Below are positions 6,104 through 8,230 of a stretch of DNA of 8,230 nt, piece by piece (positions within the stretch are counted from its first letter, which is position 1; the number at the start of each line of letters is the position of its first letter). The translations under genes were made by a program, and so were the position numbers. Under the pieces are notes generated by a model. The model ran no database searches. It had not been told where the DNA came from and was given only the letters and a program-made list of their open reading frames with translations. Source of the stretch: Candidatus Coliplasma caballi (GTDB lineage Bacteria > Bacillota > Clostridia > Oscillospirales > CAG-382); assembly GCA_018065365.1 (NCBI GenBank), contig JAGHTH010000191.1, positions 1-8,230 of the forward strand, written 5' to 3'.

Positions 6104-6126
6104 GAGGCGGAGAACACCTCCGCCTC
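6104..6126 (+). terminator. GC-rich 9-bp hairpin after the OGG-like gene
   Basis: A perfect inverted repeat (GAGGCGGAG 6104-6112, CTCCGCCTC 6118-6126) with a 5-base loop AACAC starts 9 bases after the stop codon. Its stability and position suggest a transcript 3' end. However, it is followed by ACCGAAAAACG with no U-tract on either strand, so it could instead be a stabilising or attenuating structure between co-transcribed genes. No convincing promoter is seen between it and the gene at 6159. Confidence 0.5.
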
Positions 6127-6158
6127 ACCGAAAAACGATAAAAAAGGAGCACAACGTC

Positions 6159-7073
6159 ATGCCATATCCGTTAAATCAAGTGGTTGCCAAAACGCTCGAT
6201 CGGAATTTTGATGAAAAACACAACGTCCACGCCGTTCTTGAGATCCTGAAACATCCGGAAAAGTACATAAATATTTACAATATCATCTATTTCGGCGTCG
6301 GGCTGTTGCAGGATTACGAATACTATTTCTGCGAAGAAAAGCATGGCGAAAAGCCGGAAGCCCCGGACAGCAGTGATGAAGAAGCGTGGCTCGGTCTGCT
6401 CGAAAAGGATATGACGTGGCTCGAAAGTCATGACGCGTCGAAAATATCCTGCACGTTCTTTGACGATTTGGTCGAACATTTCGACCGTGACGATTGGGTT
6501 CCGGACATCCCCAAAAACGTAATGGATGCTTATTATGAGGATTTGAAAGAACTTTACTCGGCGTTCGCAACCGTTTCCGGCGAGCATCAAGGTGAAAAGT
6601 CGAATGTCAGAAATCTGCGAAAATTGAATTGCGTGATTAACGATTATCTGGGCGCGAATTATGGGGATAAAGACAATATCTATGCCGTAATGGAAATCCT
6701 CTGTCACCCGAAAAAATATCCGCATATAGAAAATACGATCGGTGTCGAAAACTTGACGTTTCTTGATACCGCTTACGAAGAATTTGTTCGTGATGGAAAA
6801 TCGGACCTGTATCCGAAAGATACGAAGGCGGAAGATATCGACCTTGACGATTTGTCGGTAAGGATGCGGGACAAAGCGTGGCTTGAGAAAATGGAAAAAG
6901 CGAGTATCACGTCTGAGTTCTTTTACAGCATGGCACAGCTAATAGCAAGAATGTTAGACCCTTCTGTGCCGGACAATGTACAAGATGCGTTCGATCAAGA
7001 TATTAAGGAACTGTACGAAGCATTTGACACCGTTTCGGATTATAGGTTCCCCGATGCGTGGAAACTATTTTAG
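6159..7073 (+). CDS. Unidentified acidic protein with two tandem copies of one domain
   Basis: A 304-residue, strongly acidic, probably soluble protein of unknown family. It is an internal duplication. Residues 5-140 and 156-293 share an opening LN.V...L..N(F/Y).(E/D)K.N..AV(L/M)EIL.HP.KY..I.N.I (5-42 and 156-193), a middle AWL segment and a closing (V/P)DxVxDA...DxKELYxAFxTVS (about 119-140 and 272-293). The two copies are diverged enough to need no recent duplication. The start follows AAGGAG (6144-6149) at 9 bases. The next gene begins with a third copy of the same opening, with the two genes only 10 bases apart. There are no membrane segments, catalytic motifs or cysteine clusters. The duplicated acidic helical layout would fit a binding or scaffolding protein, but no function can be assigned. 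Confidence 0.8.
   Translation: MPYPLNQVVAKTLDRNFDEKHNVHAVLEILKHPEKYINIYNIIYFGVGLLQDYEYYFCEEKHGEKPEAPDSSDEEAWLGLLEKDMTWLESHDASKISCTFFDDLVEHFDRDDWVPDIPKNVMDAYYEDLKELYSAFATVSGEHQGEKSNVRNLRKLNCVINDYLGANYGDKDNIYAVMEILCHPKKYPHIENTIGVENLTFLDTAYEEFVRDGKSDLYPKDTKAEDIDLDDLSVRMRDKAWLEKMEKASITSEFFYSMAQLIARMLDPSVPDNVQDAFDQDIKELYEAFDTVSDYRFPDAWKLF
6171..6578 (+). repeat. Repeat copy A of the shared domain (protein level)
   Basis: Encodes residues 5-140 of the 6159 gene. The signature opening is LN.V, then N-F-D-E-K, then AVLEILKHPEKY, and the copy ends with DLKELYSAFATVS. It aligns with the copies at 6624-7037 and 7090-7359. Confidence 0.75.
6624..7037 (+). repeat. Repeat copy B of the shared domain (protein level)
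   Basis: Encodes residues 156-293 of the 6159 gene: LN.V...LGANYGDKDN, then AVMEILCHPKKYPHI, ending DIKELYEAFDTVS. The offset to copy A is 151 residues at the opening. Confidence 0.75.
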
Positions 7074-7076
7074 GAG
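7072..7076 (+). promoter_or_regulatory. Ribosome binding site overlapping the upstream stop codon
   Basis: AGGAG shares bases with the TAG stop (7071-7073) of the 6159 gene and lies 7 bases before the ATG at 7084. It fixes 7084 as the start although the frame is open upstream to an ATG at 6976. It also indicates translational coupling of the two repeat-domain genes. Confidence 0.75.
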
Positions 7077-7083
7077 AAAAAAT

Positions 7084-7887
7084 ATGATACTGAACGATTT
7101 TCTGCAAATCAAACTCGGCGTGGAGTTTGAAGACAAATACAACGCCCTTGCCGTAAAAGAAATCCTCACGAACAGGGAGAAATACCCCCTGATCGCTCCC
7201 ACCGTCGCGGACATGGTTCAAGATGAAGAAGATATAGGGAATGGATGGGATTTTGAGTCCTGCTTCTTTGACTGCGACGACGAGGAGTATTGCGCGAATT
7301 ACGACGAAACCATGGAACTGTACCGCGCGTTCGTCACCGCCTTTGCGGCAGACGTGAAGGACAGACCGTTCGCGGTGAAATACGCCTCGTTCGGTCTTGA
7401 TTATCTCGAACAGCCGAACACGCATAACGTTCTTGATCCGCATTTCCACTATCTCGGTATGGCATACGTCAGCGTCTTTCCGAAACGGACGGAGCTCGGA
7501 CAAGAGTTTTGCTATCCCGCCGTTCCCGGCAAAGTCGCGCTCGGAACGGTATCCAATGCACAGTCTAACCGCACCTTTGCTTCCGACAACGAGGAAGCAC
7601 TCAAAAAGGTGGCGAAGGGTTTCAGAGAACTGTGCGAGAGCGGCAATCTGTTTTCAAACCGCTTTGATAACGCCGGACTTTCGGAGCATCCCGTCAAACT
7701 CGATTGCGGCGAGACCGGCTACCCGTGCGACTGCTACGAGATCCGTATCGGCAAAAATCTGCTTCGCTTCTTCTCGACCGAACGCGGCTTTGACGCGCTT
7801 TCCGTCCTTCGCTTTCCGATCCTCGCCGATCTGACCGAGGAACAGAGAGAAAACGACGTGGTGAAGAGAATAGAAGAAATTTGTTGA
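7084..7887 (+). CDS. Unidentified protein with one N-terminal copy of the shared domain
   Basis: A 267-residue soluble protein. Residues 3-92 form a third copy of the domain found twice in the upstream gene. It has LNDFLQIKLGVEFEDKYN at 3-20, AVKEILTNREKYPLI at 23-37 and a shortened ending DETMELYRAFVTAFAADV at 74-91. From about 95 to 267 there is a different region I do not recognise, with DYLEQPNTHNVLDPHFHYLG at 106-125, a CYPAVPGKVALG segment at 143-154, paired cysteines near 208-217 (C208, C215, C217) and a C-terminal helix. A longer reading frame from 6976 is open but would overlap the upstream gene by about 100 bases, and the AGGAG at 7072-7076 points to 7084. Coupling to the upstream gene suggests related or interacting products. 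The function is unknown. Confidence 0.8.
   Translation: MILNDFLQIKLGVEFEDKYNALAVKEILTNREKYPLIAPTVADMVQDEEDIGNGWDFESCFFDCDDEEYCANYDETMELYRAFVTAFAADVKDRPFAVKYASFGLDYLEQPNTHNVLDPHFHYLGMAYVSVFPKRTELGQEFCYPAVPGKVALGTVSNAQSNRTFASDNEEALKKVAKGFRELCESGNLFSNRFDNAGLSEHPVKLDCGETGYPCDCYEIRIGKNLLRFFSTERGFDALSVLRFPILADLTEEQRENDVVKRIEEIC
7090..7359 (+). repeat. Repeat copy C of the shared domain (protein level)
   Basis: Encodes residues 3-92 of the 7084 gene. The opening LN....(K)LGxxFxDKxN..AVxEIL...EKYPxI matches copies A and B. The central part is shorter, and the MELYRAF ending replaces KELYxAF. Confidence 0.7.
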
Positions 7888-7921
7888 CAACGCGAGAAGA
7901 TTTTATCGAAAGCTATGAAGC

Positions 7922-7929
7922 AAAGGGGG
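7922..7929 (+). promoter_or_regulatory. Ribosome binding site deciding the start of the last gene
   Basis: AAAGGGGG lies 9 bases before the ATG at 7939. An in-frame ATG at 7915 has no such site in front of it, so 7939 is preferred. Confidence 0.6.
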
Positions 7930-7938
7930 CGTGAAATC

Positions 7939-8230
7939 ATGTCTTGGTTTGACGGAACGACAACGGTGGAATGGCTTTATTTTGAAAACGAATTCCCAAA
8001 GAAAATCACGGAAGATTTCAGAATGAACCGAAACGGCGATCGGCTGGCGATTATCAATCGCTTTCCTAAGGGAAGTCGTGAATATAGGCTTGCCGATCCG
8101 CATATGGAAAAATTCGATTTTATGAACGGCAATCGCTTTTATCACGTCGTAACCAAGAAAGATGCCGGAATGGTTCAAAATGCCCTGAAAGAATTTTTGG
8201 CGAAAGAGCGAAAAGCGGACGAAACCGATA
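7939..8230 (+). CDS. 5' part of an unidentified gene (97 residues visible)
   Basis: The frame is open from ATG 7939 to the window edge, where the gene is cut. The visible product starts MSWFDGTTTVEWLYFE and has a basic/aromatic stretch EFPKKITEDFRMNRNGDRLAII at about 18-39, a second aromatic patch FDFMNGNRFYHVVTKKD at about 59-75 and a charged helix ALKEFLAKERKADE near 82-95. I do not recognise the family, and there is no signal peptide or membrane helix. It begins 51 bases after the 7084 gene. A TTGACA at 7884-7889 lies in front of it but has no suitable -10 box, so it is probably read from an upstream promoter. Confidence 0.7.
   Translation, partial: MSWFDGTTTVEWLYFENEFPKKITEDFRMNRNGDRLAIINRFPKGSREYRLADPHMEKFDFMNGNRFYHVVTKKDAGMVQNALKEFLAKERKADETD

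Noticed and set aside
6976..7083. A longer 5' extension of the 7084 gene
   Set aside because: It would overlap the upstream gene by about 100 bases, while an AGGAG site sits 7 bases before ATG 7084 and the repeat-domain homology begins there.
7884..7889. A perfect TTGACA -35-like box before the last gene
   Set aside because: No acceptable -10 box lies 16-18 bases downstream. It overlaps the stop codon of the 7084 gene and is probably chance.
6159..8230. Polymorphic-toxin immunity gene array
   Set aside because: Acidic paralogous small genes in a row can be immunity genes, but no toxin, secretion or repeat-rich carrier gene is seen in the window and no immunity family motif was recognised.

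Overview
The window is a compact run of ten same-strand (+) coding regions, eight complete and two cut by the window edges, with no intergenic gap over about 110 bases. Strong Shine-Dalgarno sites, sigma-70-type promoters, a SLOG/DUF1273 (YpsA-type) protein and a SEL1-DUF6273 protein suggest an uncultured gut- or rumen-type Clostridia-like Firmicute of roughly balanced base composition. This placement is an inference from gene content and is not firm. No rRNA, tRNA, CRISPR array, transposase or phage structural gene is visible. The content looks like an accessory island of poorly characterised genes.

Layout. 1-201: 3' end of an unidentified gene. 232-717: SLOG-fold DUF1273 protein, a predicted nucleotide or NAD-derivative binder. 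731-796: a hairpin, then a good promoter. 828-2411: a fusion of an NMN/NaMN adenylyltransferase (NMNAT) domain to a microbial-type poly(ADP-ribose) glycohydrolase (PARG, DUF2263/TIGR02452) domain. 2420-2487: a second hairpin plus promoter with nearly the same layout as the first. 2517-3341: a DUF6939-like protein with a WQ..KV signature reminiscent of NADAR-type N-glycosidases. 3345-4103: a calcineurin-like phosphoesterase, 3 bases downstream. 4124-5497: SEL1-like repeats plus DUF6273. 5535-6095: an unidentified protein, possibly distantly OGG/HhH-like. 6104-6126: a third hairpin. 6159-7073 and 7084-7887: two adjacent unidentified genes built from three diverged copies of one domain. 7939-8230: 5' part of an unidentified gene.

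How the genes may work together. Four consecutive genes (232-4103) have recognisable links to nucleotides, NAD or ADP-ribose: a SLOG protein, an enzyme joining NAD synthesis to ADP-ribose removal, a possible ADP-ribose-related N-glycosidase-like protein and a phosphoesterase. I infer an uncharacterised NAD/ADP-ribose processing module, possibly for reversing ADP-ribosylation and rebuilding NAD, or for sensing NAD-derived signals during conflict with phages. The fusion and the motifs are visible in the sequence. Joint function is inference, because the first three genes appear to lie in separate transcription units. The downstream genes (4124 onward) may be co-transcribed from the 2459-2487 promoter, at least as far as 6095, but have no assigned role.
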